Shown: positions 1-7,268 of the stretch, piece by piece | Numbering within the stretch: position 1 is the stretch's first letter | How the letters are laid out: the number at the start of each line of letters is the position of its first letter | Assembly (NCBI RefSeq): GCF_000968135.1 | Contig: NZ_FO538765.1 | Coordinates: forward strand, 2,061,819-2,125,818 | DNA: 64,000 nt | Source of the DNA: Magnetospira sp. QH-2 | Lineage (GTDB): Bacteria; Pseudomonadota; Alphaproteobacteria; Rhodospirillales; Magnetospiraceae | Direction of reading: 5' to 3' | Notes under the pieces: model-generated | Database searches by the model: none | What the model was told of the DNA's origin: nothing | What the model saw: only the letters and a program-made list of their open reading frames with translations | Program-made: the position numbers and the translations under genes

Positions 1-1
1 A

Positions 2-862
2 GGCAAATCAACTGCCCCGCCCCCCGTCACCGCTGTTGACCCAGAAGGTCGGATCACCCAGGCAAGAAGCGAAGGTGGGCGCCGCCTGACCGGGGACAAG
101 ATCACCGAGAATGACATTGTCTCCATCAACGGAGGTGAATCCACCATTAAGGCCTGGGAAGCAATGGGCTATCTCCAGCGCAACCACGATGGTTCGTTCT
201 CCATGACGGATAAGGCCACCGGTATGGACAAGCTGCGTCCGAAGGGCATCAAACCCGGCAACCCTACTGAAGCTGCCCCCGAGACCGGGGAGGCAGCCTC
301 CGACGATGAAGATACGGATCAGCCCGCCATGGAAGGGCTAGACGGAGATACCGAGACCTTGATTACCGAAGTCGCCAATGGAGCCCAGCCCAGCGACGTT
401 CTGAGTTCCATCATGTCCGTAGCCAAGACTGGCGAGTTCAATCAAGCCGCAATGGGGCGCATTGCTTCCTCTTTGGGGCAGGAACCGGAAGCGGTGATGG
501 AGAAAGCGAACAGCGTCCGTGCTGCCTTCGAATCCCAGGCCATCCGAACTGTTGAAAAGACAGGCCTGAGTAGCGACGACGTGTTCGGTTGGGCCTATGA
601 GCATGAACCGAAGATGATGCAAGAGGCAATCCGGCAACATACCAATTACCGCCATACCGAGGGCTACCAGCCGGTCATTCAGAAGTACGTCCAGAACCTG
701 GATACGATCAATCCGGACATGATCCTGAACGCCCAGTTCGGTGAAGGTGTCGAAGCTTTCCGGGACGACGGGGGACGGATTGTTCTCAAGTCCGAAAAGG
801 GCACTGTTCCTTGGAAGACAGCGGTACGGATAGGGATGGTCTCTCTTGGCCGCGCCCGATGA
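2..862 (+). CDS. 5'-truncated hypothetical protein of the integrative element
   Basis: The frame is open to the left edge, so the true start lies outside the window; 286 codons are visible before the stop. I do not recognise the family. The visible product has a Pro/Thr-rich stretch, then an acidic low-complexity segment (EAASDDEDTDQP), then a predicted alpha-helical domain (SDVLSSIMSVAKTGEFNQAA onward) ending in a basic tail. There is no signal peptide or membrane segment. An internal ATG at 164 could be a start, but no Shine-Dalgarno stands out there and the upstream frame looks coding. It lies with other small unknown genes on the tRNA-Pro-inserted element, so a phage or island accessory role is an inference from position only. 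Confidence 0.6.
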   Translation, partial: GKSTAPPPVTAVDPEGRITQARSEGGRRLTGDKITENDIVSINGGESTIKAWEAMGYLQRNHDGSFSMTDKATGMDKLRPKGIKPGNPTEAAPETGEAASDDEDTDQPAMEGLDGDTETLITEVANGAQPSDVLSSIMSVAKTGEFNQAAMGRIASSLGQEPEAVMEKANSVRAAFESQAIRTVEKTGLSSDDVFGWAYEHEPKMMQEAIRQHTNYRHTEGYQPVIQKYVQNLDTINPDMILNAQFGEGVEAFRDDGGRIVLKSEKGTVPWKTAVRIGMVSLGRAR

Positions 863-1031
863 ACCGGTAGCAGGCATCAAGTGTATGTCGTGGCTGTGGC
901 CGCCAGACTGGAATGTGTTTCAAGAGGTAGTCGGCCAACGCCACGGCGGGCTGCCCTTCCGCATCCTGTGGTTCGACAACGGGGAGCAGGTTCGACAATT
1001 CACTGTTCCAATCCACGGCTACGACACCTGA
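846..1031 (+). CDS. possible small protein, element-borne
   Basis: A 61-codon frame starts with TTG at 846 and overlaps the end of the preceding gene by 17 nt; an in-frame ATG lies at 885. The product is rich in aromatic residues (SWLWPPDWNVF) and ends in a strand-like segment (FRILWFDNGEQVRQFTVP) that resembles the 'F.D..G..V' motif of the small proteins encoded at 1235, 1541 and 2061. That resemblance is the main reason to regard it as real. A weak AGGGA lies upstream of the TTG. Function is unknown. Confidence 0.35.
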   Translation: MAAPDEPVAGIKCMSWLWPPDWNVFQEVVGQRHGGLPFRILWFDNGEQVRQFTVPIHGYDT

Positions 1032-1065
1032 CCAACAAGAACGAAAACACAAGACGGGAAACACA

Positions 1066-1329
1066 ATGCCCGAGTTCGAATGGCAGACAGAGAAAGCCTT
1101 GAAATGGCGGCGGAAGGATACGGCGACATGCCGCGCTGCCCGCCTCAGATCCAAATACCCAGACTATGACCAGACCAAGGACCCCTATGGGCCATGGTTT
1201 CAAGCATTCCAGAGTACGAGAAAGGAACGAGCGTATGAGCGCGATTTCACAAGACGAACGCCTGAAAGCAGGCAAGACGACGATTCAGGTGAATCGATCA
1301 GGCCCCCGAACCCGGGTAAGCTTCGTTGA
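1066..1329 (+). CDS. possible small basic protein, element-borne
   Basis: An 87-residue frame begins with ATG preceded by GACGGGA at a usable spacing. The first half (MPEFEWQTEKALKWRRKD, then SKYPDYDQTKDPYGPWFQAF) looks protein-like. The last 95 nt overlap the better-supported gene starting at 1235 in another frame, and the corresponding C-terminus is low-complexity and charged. Either the two genes overlap, as is common in compact phage-like DNA, or only the first half is under selection. No family is recognised. Confidence 0.4.
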   Translation: MPEFEWQTEKALKWRRKDTATCRAARLRSKYPDYDQTKDPYGPWFQAFQSTRKERAYERDFTRRTPESRQDDDSGESIRPPNPGKLR

Positions 1330-1537
1330 TTCCCGTGGCCGCGAGGTGGTCACCTACGATGACGAAGTGGTCCGCTTGGTCGAGACCATCCGTGATGGAT
1401 CGGGCGAAGTGCAGCCCATCAAGCGGGTTGAGAGTAAGGGCCTGACTGATGTGAATACCGGCAAGCCCCGGCTGCCCAAAGGCTGGGAATCCAAGATGAT
1501 CGATTTCAGGCTTCCGCCCGGCTTCCGGTACGGTTGA
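1235..1537 (+). CDS. small hypothetical protein with shared 'F.D.RG..V' motif
   Basis: A 100-residue protein. The ATG at 1235 is chosen over an upstream in-frame ATG at 1166 because AAAGGA lies about 9 nt ahead of it and because the extra residues look like out-of-frame translation. Residues ~22-50 (TRVSFVDSRGREVVTYDDE followed by VVRLVETI) form a predicted beta-hairpin plus helix, closely paralleled in the protein encoded at 2061 (ITFTDVRGHTVRTDSNEA followed by MTKLFEAL). The C-terminal half contains KPRLPKGWESK and ends in PPGFRYG. Unknown function; part of a run of small genes on the tRNA-Pro-inserted element. Confidence 0.65.
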   Translation: MSAISQDERLKAGKTTIQVNRSGPRTRVSFVDSRGREVVTYDDEVVRLVETIRDGSGEVQPIKRVESKGLTDVNTGKPRLPKGWESKMIDFRLPPGFRYG

Positions 1538-1540
1538 TCA

Positions 1541-2020
1541 ATGAAGGATAAAGTCAGGATGCAATTCAAGAGCCAGAAAATGGTGACCCTGCTCAATGGG
1601 GACACCCAGACCGCCACGCATACCACGACCACTGTATTTCGGGATGGTACGCGGAAGGTCACCACCACCAGCTATCCGCTTACGCCTCAAGAGGTCAACA
1701 GCGTTCAATCTGTGCCAGAAGACGATACCGCGAAGAGCTACAGCAGCCTATCAATCCCAGCGGTTGAGGCCGAACCTCATTTCGGTGATCTGAAATTCCC
1801 GCCTACTTCGATCCCAACAGACGACAGCGAGACCGAGGACAGTGGTGATGGTGAAGATTTCCACCGGAGCGATGTAACCAAAATCAAGCAGAATGAAAAC
1901 GGCTCCTATGTGGTCTGGTTCTGGGATGGCTCCTGCCATGAGCTGCCACCCGAGGACCACGTAAAGTACCTCTATGACATGCTCCGGGACCTCAACGAAG
2001 CCAAGCGCATGGTGCACTGA
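1541..2020 (+). CDS. hypothetical acidic protein, element-borne
   Basis: A 159-residue protein starting 3 nt after the previous stop, so probably co-transcribed with it. It has three parts. An N-terminal strand-rich segment (VTLLNGDTQTATHTTTTVF) is followed by an acidic linker (~90-108, TDDSETEDSGDGEDF) and a C-terminal segment (GSYVVWFWDGSCHELPPEDH, then VKYLYDMLRDL) that repeats the hairpin-plus-helix pattern of its small neighbours. No catalytic motif, signal peptide or transmembrane segment is visible. I do not recognise a family; the shared C-terminal pattern suggests common ancestry with the proteins encoded at 1235 and 2061. Confidence 0.7.
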   Translation: MKDKVRMQFKSQKMVTLLNGDTQTATHTTTTVFRDGTRKVTTTSYPLTPQEVNSVQSVPEDDTAKSYSSLSIPAVEAEPHFGDLKFPPTSIPTDDSETEDSGDGEDFHRSDVTKIKQNENGSYVVWFWDGSCHELPPEDHVKYLYDMLRDLNEAKRMVH

Positions 2021-2060
2021 CCGCCCTTGCCCCTCTCAATCAGATGAAGGAACTCTCTCC

Positions 2061-2255
2061 ATGCTCGCAGGCAATCAAACCAAAGTCACAGTTCGCAGGG
2101 CTCTCGGTCCCTCTGGCAATTCCGCCAAGGGTCTGGAGATCACCCGCTATGGAAACGGTGGAATCACTTTCACCGATGTTCGCGGGCATACCGTCCGCAC
2201 CGACTCCAACGAAGCCATGACCAAGTTGTTCGAAGCCCTGAAGGCTTTGAGCTGA
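2061..2255 (+). CDS. small hypothetical protein with 'ITFTDVRGHTV' motif
   Basis: A 64-residue protein. The ATG at 2061 is preceded by GAAGGA about 9 nt upstream; the frame is open further upstream to 1974 but those residues translate the end of the preceding gene. Nearly the whole protein is the unit seen in its neighbours: a strand (GLEITRYGNGG), a hairpin (ITFTDVRGHTVRTD) and an amphipathic helix (NEAMTKLFEALKAL). A single-domain protein of this size could be a DNA- or protein-binding accessory factor, but nothing in the sequence fixes a function. It is the last gene before the convergent integrase. Confidence 0.65.
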   Translation: MLAGNQTKVTVRRALGPSGNSAKGLEITRYGNGGITFTDVRGHTVRTDSNEAMTKLFEALKALS

Positions 2256-2435
2256 CTCCAGGCCGTTGGAGAAACGACAACGATAAAAAGAACACCGCCC
2301 CACCCCCTCATGACATTTTTGAAGAGGCTCCGACGCGGCGAAGCTGCGGCTCGCTGGACCCGAATCACTTCAGGTGCCCATGAGGTGGCAACTTTCTGGC
2401 TTCCATGGCGACCCCACACTGGGGACCGTGGGAGC
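2256..2435. other. intergenic gap between small element gene and integrase
   Basis: About 180 nt separate two convergent genes. I see no open frame with a credible start and no strong hairpin-plus-T-run terminator on either strand. Confidence 0.4.
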
Positions 2436-3791
2436 CTATTCTTCTTCTTCCGCTTCTAGCTTCACGTCCGACAGCTCCCCGATTTCCGCCTCAACCCGCT
2501 TAATTCCCTCCAGCAGCATCTTCCGGCCTTTGTGGCCTCGGTTGTAGACAGCAGCAGCGAGTGTGGGCGCGGTATGGCCCATCATGCGAGACCATTGGAC
2601 AGGATCGAGCCCGGCATCTTCGCAGGCACCAGAGAAGGTTCGACGTATACTATAGGTGTCCACGGGCAGGCCCTTCAGTGCCTCACGCCTCCAATCATTG
2701 GCATGGCGTTGCAGCCGGTCCCACCGCTTTCCATCCACCCCTTGCGGCTCGACATCGTGGAATAGCAGGCCCTTCTTAGCCTCTTCCACGCGCCTCTTCA
2801 GCACAGCGACTGCCTCCTTCGAAACCACAGGCATGACGCGTGTATTGGATTCCGTTTTTCCTTTGAGGATGGTCAGCCACCCCACCTCCTCTTCCTCATC
2901 AAACAGGACCCTGTCCGTGGTCAACCGGCAAATATCATCCTGACGAATGCCGGTGTGCCAGAACAAGGTAAGGACATCGAATACCGCCTGTTTGTATTTG
3001 CTCTTTCGGGTATCAACAAAGGCGCGGTACTTCGCAGCCTCCTCAGCCGTCATGGCCCGAAGCTCTTTGACCGTGCTCCCCCGCTTGGCTTCCCCTGGTA
3101 CATCCTGAAGGAGTTCGCCCCACGGGTTGGGGCCATCATGCAGCTTCCGGGCCTTCATCCACTTCCAAAGCCTGTTGAGGCTACCCACCTTCCGGTTCAG
3201 CGTGTTGGGGGCAATGACCGACTTGTTACGGGTTGGCGTGGCCTTGAGATGATCCCACCAACGGACGGCAAGATGCTCATCCACGTCTTGGGCCGGGATA
3301 TCGCCGGACCAGTCAATGAAGGCCTGAATATCCCGCTCATACTGGTACATCGTCCCCTTCTTGATCCCCGTCGCGGCCACCTTCCATTTCTCAAGGGCTA
3401 TGGACAACGGGACGGCCTCATTGGTGGCGATCCTCCAGAAGCGGGATGCTGCGGCAGGCCCCTTGCGCTTCTTCACTCGCTCTGTCTCAGCCTCCAGTGC
3501 ATCCCAGAAGCCCGGGTTGTCCATCTCTTGGGACATAGCCAGAGCATCTTCAGTGGGATCATCCAAGGTGGCCAGCTTCGCCTGGATTCGGGCGATCACC
3601 GATAGCTTCTTCCGATTGGCCTCCCGGAGATCCCGTGTGTCGAGACCAACGACTACCTCTTTCAACCGCTTCGTTCGGCGGTTGAAGGCCTTCGCAGCCA
3701 ATTCCTGGAGTTCAAAAGGGACGAAGACAACAGCAGCCCACCCGCCGCCGCGTCTCTTTTTCAGGTTTCGAGTGTTCATGTCATCGCTCAT
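2436..3791 (-). CDS. int: tyrosine recombinase (phage/island integrase)
   Basis: A 451-residue protein with an N-terminal basic segment, a SAM-like core-binding domain (~135-225, IALEKWKVAATGIKKGTMYQ) and a C-terminal catalytic domain. The catalytic set is visible: Arg in HTGIRQDDICRLT, Lys in LKGKTESNTR, a YSIRRTF box in place of the usual HxLRHTF, His in MMGHTAP and the nucleophile Tyr in AAVYNRGH. The replacement of the first box-II His by Tyr occurs in some integrases. Start choice is open: ATG at 3791 or 3779, since a GTG at 3812 adds seven residues and none has a strong Shine-Dalgarno. It reads away from the tRNA-Pro gene whose 3' end lies ~75 nt upstream, the standard position for an integrase whose attachment site is that tRNA. 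Confidence 0.92.
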   Translation of the reverse strand: MSDDMNTRNLKKRRGGGWAAVVFVPFELQELAAKAFNRRTKRLKEVVVGLDTRDLREANRKKLSVIARIQAKLATLDDPTEDALAMSQEMDNPGFWDALEAETERVKKRKGPAAASRFWRIATNEAVPLSIALEKWKVAATGIKKGTMYQYERDIQAFIDWSGDIPAQDVDEHLAVRWWDHLKATPTRNKSVIAPNTLNRKVGSLNRLWKWMKARKLHDGPNPWGELLQDVPGEAKRGSTVKELRAMTAEEAAKYRAFVDTRKSKYKQAVFDVLTLFWHTGIRQDDICRLTTDRVLFDEEEEVGWLTILKGKTESNTRVMPVVSKEAVAVLKRRVEEAKKGLLFHDVEPQGVDGKRWDRLQRHANDWRREALKGLPVDTYSIRRTFSGACEDAGLDPVQWSRMMGHTAPTLAAAVYNRGHKGRKMLLEGIKRVEAEIGELSDVKLEAEEEE

Positions 3792-3805
3792 ATGTGTAAG
3801 GTTAC

Positions 3806-3828
3806 GGTACACACACGGACACGTACAC
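3806..3828. promoter_or_regulatory. short direct repeats upstream of integrase
   Basis: Three similar heptamers (GGTACAC, CGGACAC, CGTACAC) with roughly 8 nt period lie directly upstream of the integrase start, followed by an AT-rich tract. They could be an operator or arm-type integrase sites; only the repetition is seen. Confidence 0.3.
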
Positions 3829-3866
3829 TTCTTTTTTTCTTTTATATATCAACTACTTATAAGGTT

Positions 3867-3943
<77 letters not shown>

Positions 3944-4004
3944 CCGGGGGGGACATTACCGGCTGAAACAGATTCCCACAACCCACCGGTTGGGGGGCCA
4001 GCTC

Positions 4005-4526
4005 TCAGGCGACCAATTGCCCACGCCGGGCCGACGTGGCGTGCCAATGGGCATTGGAACAGTTCTGAATCATCTCGACGGCGTGGTTGTGAACAAAATC
4101 AAATACCTGATCCATTGTCATGAAGAATTCGGCGTCCTCTTGATGCTTCAGGTGGCCAAGAATCACGTCCACCAAAGGACCACCGCCGGGATCGAAGCCG
4201 CGGCGCCAGGGTTTGGGGGAAAAGCTCTCATAGGAAAACAGGCTGATCACATGGCCCATGCGATGGGCCGAGGTCAACATCTGCATGGTGTAGGTCTTGA
4301 ACTCGATTTCCAGCACATGGCAGAGATTGGCCGTCTTGCCCGCCAGCATACCGCCTGAAATCACCTCTTCGACCCGCGTTGAGAGACCGGGTACCGCTAG
4401 CCCTCGGGCAAAATCGTCAATCTCTTCCAAAACCGGTCGAATCGGCCCTTCAGGCATATCAGCACCGCAAATCACCACGGATTTATTGATGTCGTAGAAG
4501 CTATCAGGGGTAAAGGTAATGGTCAT
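4005..4526 (-). CDS. conserved-looking hypothetical protein
   Basis: A 173-residue protein, start ATG at 4526 behind GGAGCTCAAGG; a longer frame to 4583 would add residues with no ribosome site. I do not recognise the family. Visible features are an N-terminal strand segment (SVVICGADMPEGPIRPVLEE), a central helical part with several His and Cys residues (KTANLCHVLEIEF, MLTSAHRMGHVISLF) and a Gly/Pro-rich turn (RRGFDPGGGPLVD). There is no signal peptide. The gene lies 61 nt upstream of the tRNA-Pro on the same strand, just outside the integrated element, so it is probably a chromosomal core gene. Several conserved-looking His residues could bind a metal, but this is only a suggestion. Confidence 0.75.
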   Translation of the reverse strand: MTITFTPDSFYDINKSVVICGADMPEGPIRPVLEEIDDFARGLAVPGLSTRVEEVISGGMLAGKTANLCHVLEIEFKTYTMQMLTSAHRMGHVISLFSYESFSPKPWRRGFDPGGGPLVDVILGHLKHQEDAEFFMTMDQVFDFVHNHAVEMIQNCSNAHWHATSARRGQLVA

Positions 4527-4653
4527 GCCTTGAGCTCCGCGTGCGCATTCTTGGCTGAATTTTTTTTCGTCGGCATAATGCACCGTATGTTATTGCATTG
4601 CAACAAATGCCTGCGTAAGGGAGCTTTGCGCGGGACGCAACTGCCAGCAAAAG

Positions 4654-5136
4654 TCAATTGCCGCCTGTCATGAACATGTCATGGCGTACATGATCACCAA
4701 CGGCAATGCCCTGCCGCCGGGCGGTTCCCGCTGGCAGTTCAAGAACCGCGCGGACCGGCTGACCGGCTTCGATCATCCGTTGAGAACCCGGTTGCGTACT
4801 ATGTTCCACGGCGACAATGCCGCCATGGGAATCGATGAATACCATATCCAATGAAATCAAGGTGTTCTTCATCCACATGGCAACGTTACGCGGGGTCTTG
4901 AAGTCAAACAGCATACCAGTTCCCTCGGGCATATGTTCCCGGAACATCAAGCCGCGCGCCCGCTGGTCGGGGCTTACCGCCATTTCAACTTGAACCTCGT
5001 GTCGCTTGTCCCCGGATTCAATCACCACCTTTGACCAATCGAAACGCACGGGTCCTTGGGCAGCAAGCAGCATCACTGCGAGCAGTAGAACCATGGGGTG
5101 CTTAAAAAGAGACAAGAAACGGGCCAGAAACATCAT
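4654..5136 (-). CDS. DUF192 family exported protein
   Basis: A 160-residue protein beginning MMFLARFLSLF. A hydrophobic segment (~15-30, MVLLLAVMLLAAQG) should act as signal peptide or membrane anchor. The rest matches the DUF192 fold: VEMAVSPDQRARGLMFRE, GTGMLFDFKTPRNVAMWM, KNTLISLDMVFID and VLELPAGTARRQGI are the hallmark blocks. The family is widespread and of unknown biochemical role. The start at 5136 is chosen because the frame upstream overlaps the divergent promoter region. It is divergent from the cyclic-nucleotide-binding gene at 5220. Confidence 0.88.
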   Translation of the reverse strand: MMFLARFLSLFKHPMVLLLAVMLLAAQGPVRFDWSKVVIESGDKRHEVQVEMAVSPDQRARGLMFREHMPEGTGMLFDFKTPRNVAMWMKNTLISLDMVFIDSHGGIVAVEHSTQPGSQRMIEAGQPVRAVLELPAGTARRQGIAVGDHVRHDMFMTGGN

Positions 5137-5175
5137 AGCCCTATTCTTTACCTTTTTTGTCGGACACAATTCACC

Positions 5176-5181
5176 TATAAT
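5176..5181 (+). promoter_or_regulatory. candidate -10 box for the cNMP-binding gene
   Basis: A perfect TATAAT lies 39 nt ahead of the ATG at 5220 in a locally AT-rich stretch. The matching -35 is poor (T-rich). Only the -10 hexamer is well supported. Confidence 0.35.
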
Positions 5182-5219
5182 TTTGGCCTTAATTATCAAG
5201 AGGGTGACGCGGGGAGCGA

Positions 5220-5588
5220 ATGGAACAGCATCTGGACACCAGGACATACCCTGCGGGCGAAGTGATTTTCGACGAGGGCGATCCCGGGCACGAAGTCTTC
5301 ATTATAAAATCCGGCCTGGTGGAGATCGCGCAGACCGATCTCAATGGAACCCGTCAGACCCTGGCCTTTCTCGGCGAAGGAAACCTGTTCGGCGAAATGG
5401 CGTTGGTGGATCAAGAACCCCGCTCGGCTTCGGCCAAGGCCCTGGAAAACACCGATTGTTACGTCCTGCCCGAACCCTTGTTCCGCGAGAACATGGATAA
5501 GACCCCGCCCTTGATTCAAAGCATGGTGCAGCTGCTGGTACAACGGCTGCGTCTGACCACGCGGGAAGCCTCGTCACAGCGGCTGTAG
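5220..5588 (+). CDS. single-domain cyclic nucleotide-binding protein
   Basis: A 122-residue protein consisting of one CRP-like cyclic nucleotide-binding beta-roll: YPAGEVIFDEGDPGHEVFII at the N-terminus, then the phosphate-binding-cassette-like LFGEMALVDQEPRSASAKA (~60-78) and a C-terminal helix. The cassette has the family pattern G-E-(M/L)-A and R-S-A. There is no helix-turn-helix, so it is not a CRP-type transcription factor. It probably acts as a free sensor or partner subunit, and the ligand cannot be told. It is followed by the TPP riboswitch and the thiamine-precursor transporter, which have their own leader. Confidence 0.9.
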   Translation: MEQHLDTRTYPAGEVIFDEGDPGHEVFIIKSGLVEIAQTDLNGTRQTLAFLGEGNLFGEMALVDQEPRSASAKALENTDCYVLPEPLFRENMDKTPPLIQSMVQLLVQRLRLTTREASSQRL

Positions 5589-5599
5589 CCTGAATTCCC

Positions 5600-5628
5600 T
5601 TGCCAAAGCGCCCAACCCTGGCCATAGT
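5600..5628 (+). promoter_or_regulatory. candidate promoter of the thiZXY leader
   Basis: TTGCCA at 5600-5605 and CATAGT at 5623-5628 are separated by 17 nt, immediately after the stop of the upstream gene and just ahead of the riboswitch. Spacing is good, the -10 is mediocre. Confidence 0.3.
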
Positions 5629-5641
5629 CCCGCCCCACCAC

Positions 5642-5734
5642 CTGAGCGGGGGGAGCCGACCAGTCGGCTGAGAGGTCTTCAACGGGAAGACGACCCCTAG
5701 AACCTGATCCGGTTGAGACCGGCGTAGGGACGCG
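5642..5734 (+). ncRNA. TPP riboswitch (THI element)
   Basis: The conserved blocks occur in order: GGGGGGAGCC, GGCTGAGAGG (P2/L2 core, 5667-5676), ACCCC, GAACCTGATCCGG and TTGAGACCGGCGTAGGGA. The P4/P5 part CCGG-TTGAGA-CCGG is intact. The terminal AGGGA (5726-5730) also serves as Shine-Dalgarno for the ATG at 5738, which suggests that TPP binding masks the ribosome site directly instead of acting through a terminator; no T-run follows. It precedes the transporter genes thiZXY, a known THI-element target in proteobacteria. Confidence 0.95.
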
Positions 5735-5737
5735 TTG

Positions 5738-6499
5738 ATGACCGAAATTCAGACTCCCTCTCCTCTCTCCATCCATGTGCGAGCCGGAAGTCTCTCTTTT
5801 GGAGGCAAGGTCCTGTTTGAAAACCTGGACATGGATTTGGCCGCCGGGCAATGGACCTGCCTGTTGGGCGCCAGCGGAGTGGGCAAGAGCAGCCTGTTGC
5901 GACTGATAGCCGGATTGGAGACTCAGACCGCCGGAGAGACGCGGGTCGAAACCGGCGACGGGGTGTCGCTGGATGGGCGCATCGCCTATATGGCGCAATC
6001 GGACTTGTTGCTGCCCTGGTTGTCGGTGCTCGATAACCTGGCCCTGGGCGAACGGCTGCGGCAAGGATCCATTGCTCGGCCTGTCCGGGACCGAGCCGAG
6101 CACCTGTTGGACCGGGTCGGGCTGACCGGCCACGGGAACGACCTCCCAAAGACCCTGTCAGGCGGCATGCGACAAAGAGTAGCCCTGGCCCGTACCCTGA
6201 TGGAAGACCGGCCTTTGGTGCTCATGGATGAGCCCTTCGCCTCGCTGGACGTGCTGACCCGCCTCAAACTACAGGATCTGGCCGCTGAACTGCTCGAAGG
6301 CCGCACGGTGCTGCTGGTCACCCATGACCCGCTGGAAGCCCTGCGCTTGGGCCACGAGGTTCGGGTGCTGTCCGGGCGCCCGGCCCGCTTTCTGCCGCCG
6401 TTGCATCCCGAAGGCAGCGCGCCGCGCCATCCAGACGATCCAGCGATCCTGGCCAAACAGGGCGAATTGCTGGCCCGCTTGGCGGAGGGTCAGCCATGA
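5738..6499 (+). CDS. thiZ: ABC transporter ATPase for thiamine pyrimidine precursor
   Basis: A 253-residue ATPase. Walker A (GASGVGKS, ~45), Q-loop (YMAQSDLLLPW), signature (LSGGMRQR, ~142), Walker B (LVLMDEP) and the switch His (LLVTHD) are present. The sequence around the signature and 'PFASLD' is typical of the NitT/TauT/ThiZ type of importer ATPase. The ATG at 5738 is chosen over the TTG one codon earlier. The TPP riboswitch directly upstream and the NMT1/THI5-like binding protein downstream assign it to uptake of the hydroxymethylpyrimidine moiety of thiamine. It overlaps the permease gene by ATGA. Confidence 0.9.
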   Translation: MTEIQTPSPLSIHVRAGSLSFGGKVLFENLDMDLAAGQWTCLLGASGVGKSSLLRLIAGLETQTAGETRVETGDGVSLDGRIAYMAQSDLLLPWLSVLDNLALGERLRQGSIARPVRDRAEHLLDRVGLTGHGNDLPKTLSGGMRQRVALARTLMEDRPLVLMDEPFASLDVLTRLKLQDLAAELLEGRTVLLVTHDPLEALRLGHEVRVLSGRPARFLPPLHPEGSAPRHPDDPAILAKQGELLARLAEGQP

Positions 6500-7254
6500 G
6501 CCGATCCCTTAGAGGCCTGATCGTGATCTTGGGACTCTTGCTCCTGTGGCAGGGGCTGGTCTGGGGGACCGGCGCGCCCCACTATATCCTGCCCGGCCCC
6601 GGCAAGGTCGCCCTGGCGCTGCTGGAGCGCTGGGACGACATTCTCACCCACGCCCTGACCACCGGCACGGAAATCGTCCTCGGCCTCATTCTCGGTACCT
6701 TGCTGGGCGGCGGCAGCGCCATCGCCATGGCCTCGGCGCGCCCGGTGCGGCGCTGGTTAATGCCGGTTTTGGTGGTCTCCCAGGCCGTGCCGGTCTTCGC
6801 CCTGGCGCCTATTTTGGTCCTGTGGCTCGGCTACGGCATGGCCTCCAAGGTCGCCATGGCGGTGCTGATCATCTATTTCCCGGTCACCGCCGCCTTTCTT
6901 GACGGCCTGCGCCGTGCCGATCCCGGATGGTTGGATCTGGCCCGGACCATGGGGGCCACGCGCCGCGCGGTGTTGTGGCAAATCCGCCTGCCCGCCGCCC
7001 TGCCCGCCTTGGGATCGGGCCTTCGCGTGGCCACCGCCGTGGCGCCCATCGGTGCCGTGGTCGGCGAGTGGGTCGGGTCCTCATCGGGGCTTGGCTACCT
7101 CATGCTGCATGCCAACGGCCGTATGCAGGTGGACTTGATGTTCGCCGCCTTGCTGGTGTTGGCGGTGATGGCCGTGATTCTTTACTTCGCTGTCGATGCG
7201 GGGGTTAAACGCCTCACGCCCTGGCAGACGGAAACCCATCCAGACGACGACTAA
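6496..7254 (+). CDS. thiX: ABC transporter permease for thiamine pyrimidine precursor
   Basis: A 252-residue inner-membrane protein with about six hydrophobic segments, starting with LIVILGLLLLWQGLVWG. The ABC-permease EAA-like loop is seen at DLARTMGATRRAVLWQIRLP (~150-170), the site that contacts ThiZ. It belongs to the binding-protein-dependent transport family of the SsuC/TauC/ThiX type. Its start codon overlaps the stop of thiZ, indicating translational coupling. The high GC of this gene gives several long open shadows that are not genes. Confidence 0.9.
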   Translation: MSRSLRGLIVILGLLLLWQGLVWGTGAPHYILPGPGKVALALLERWDDILTHALTTGTEIVLGLILGTLLGGGSAIAMASARPVRRWLMPVLVVSQAVPVFALAPILVLWLGYGMASKVAMAVLIIYFPVTAAFLDGLRRADPGWLDLARTMGATRRAVLWQIRLPAALPALGSGLRVATAVAPIGAVVGEWVGSSSGLGYLMLHANGRMQVDLMFAALLVLAVMAVILYFAVDAGVKRLTPWQTETHPDDD

Positions 7255-7268
7255 CACAGGAAAATTCA

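Noticed and set aside
1-3800. Search for the second att copy of the tRNA-Pro 3' end
   Set aside because: No matching segment was found by eye; the distal junction is taken to lie outside the window.
6546-7208. Several 66-118-codon frames within thiX on both strands
   Set aside because: All overlap a complete ABC permease gene in other frames and have Arg/Pro/His-rich products.
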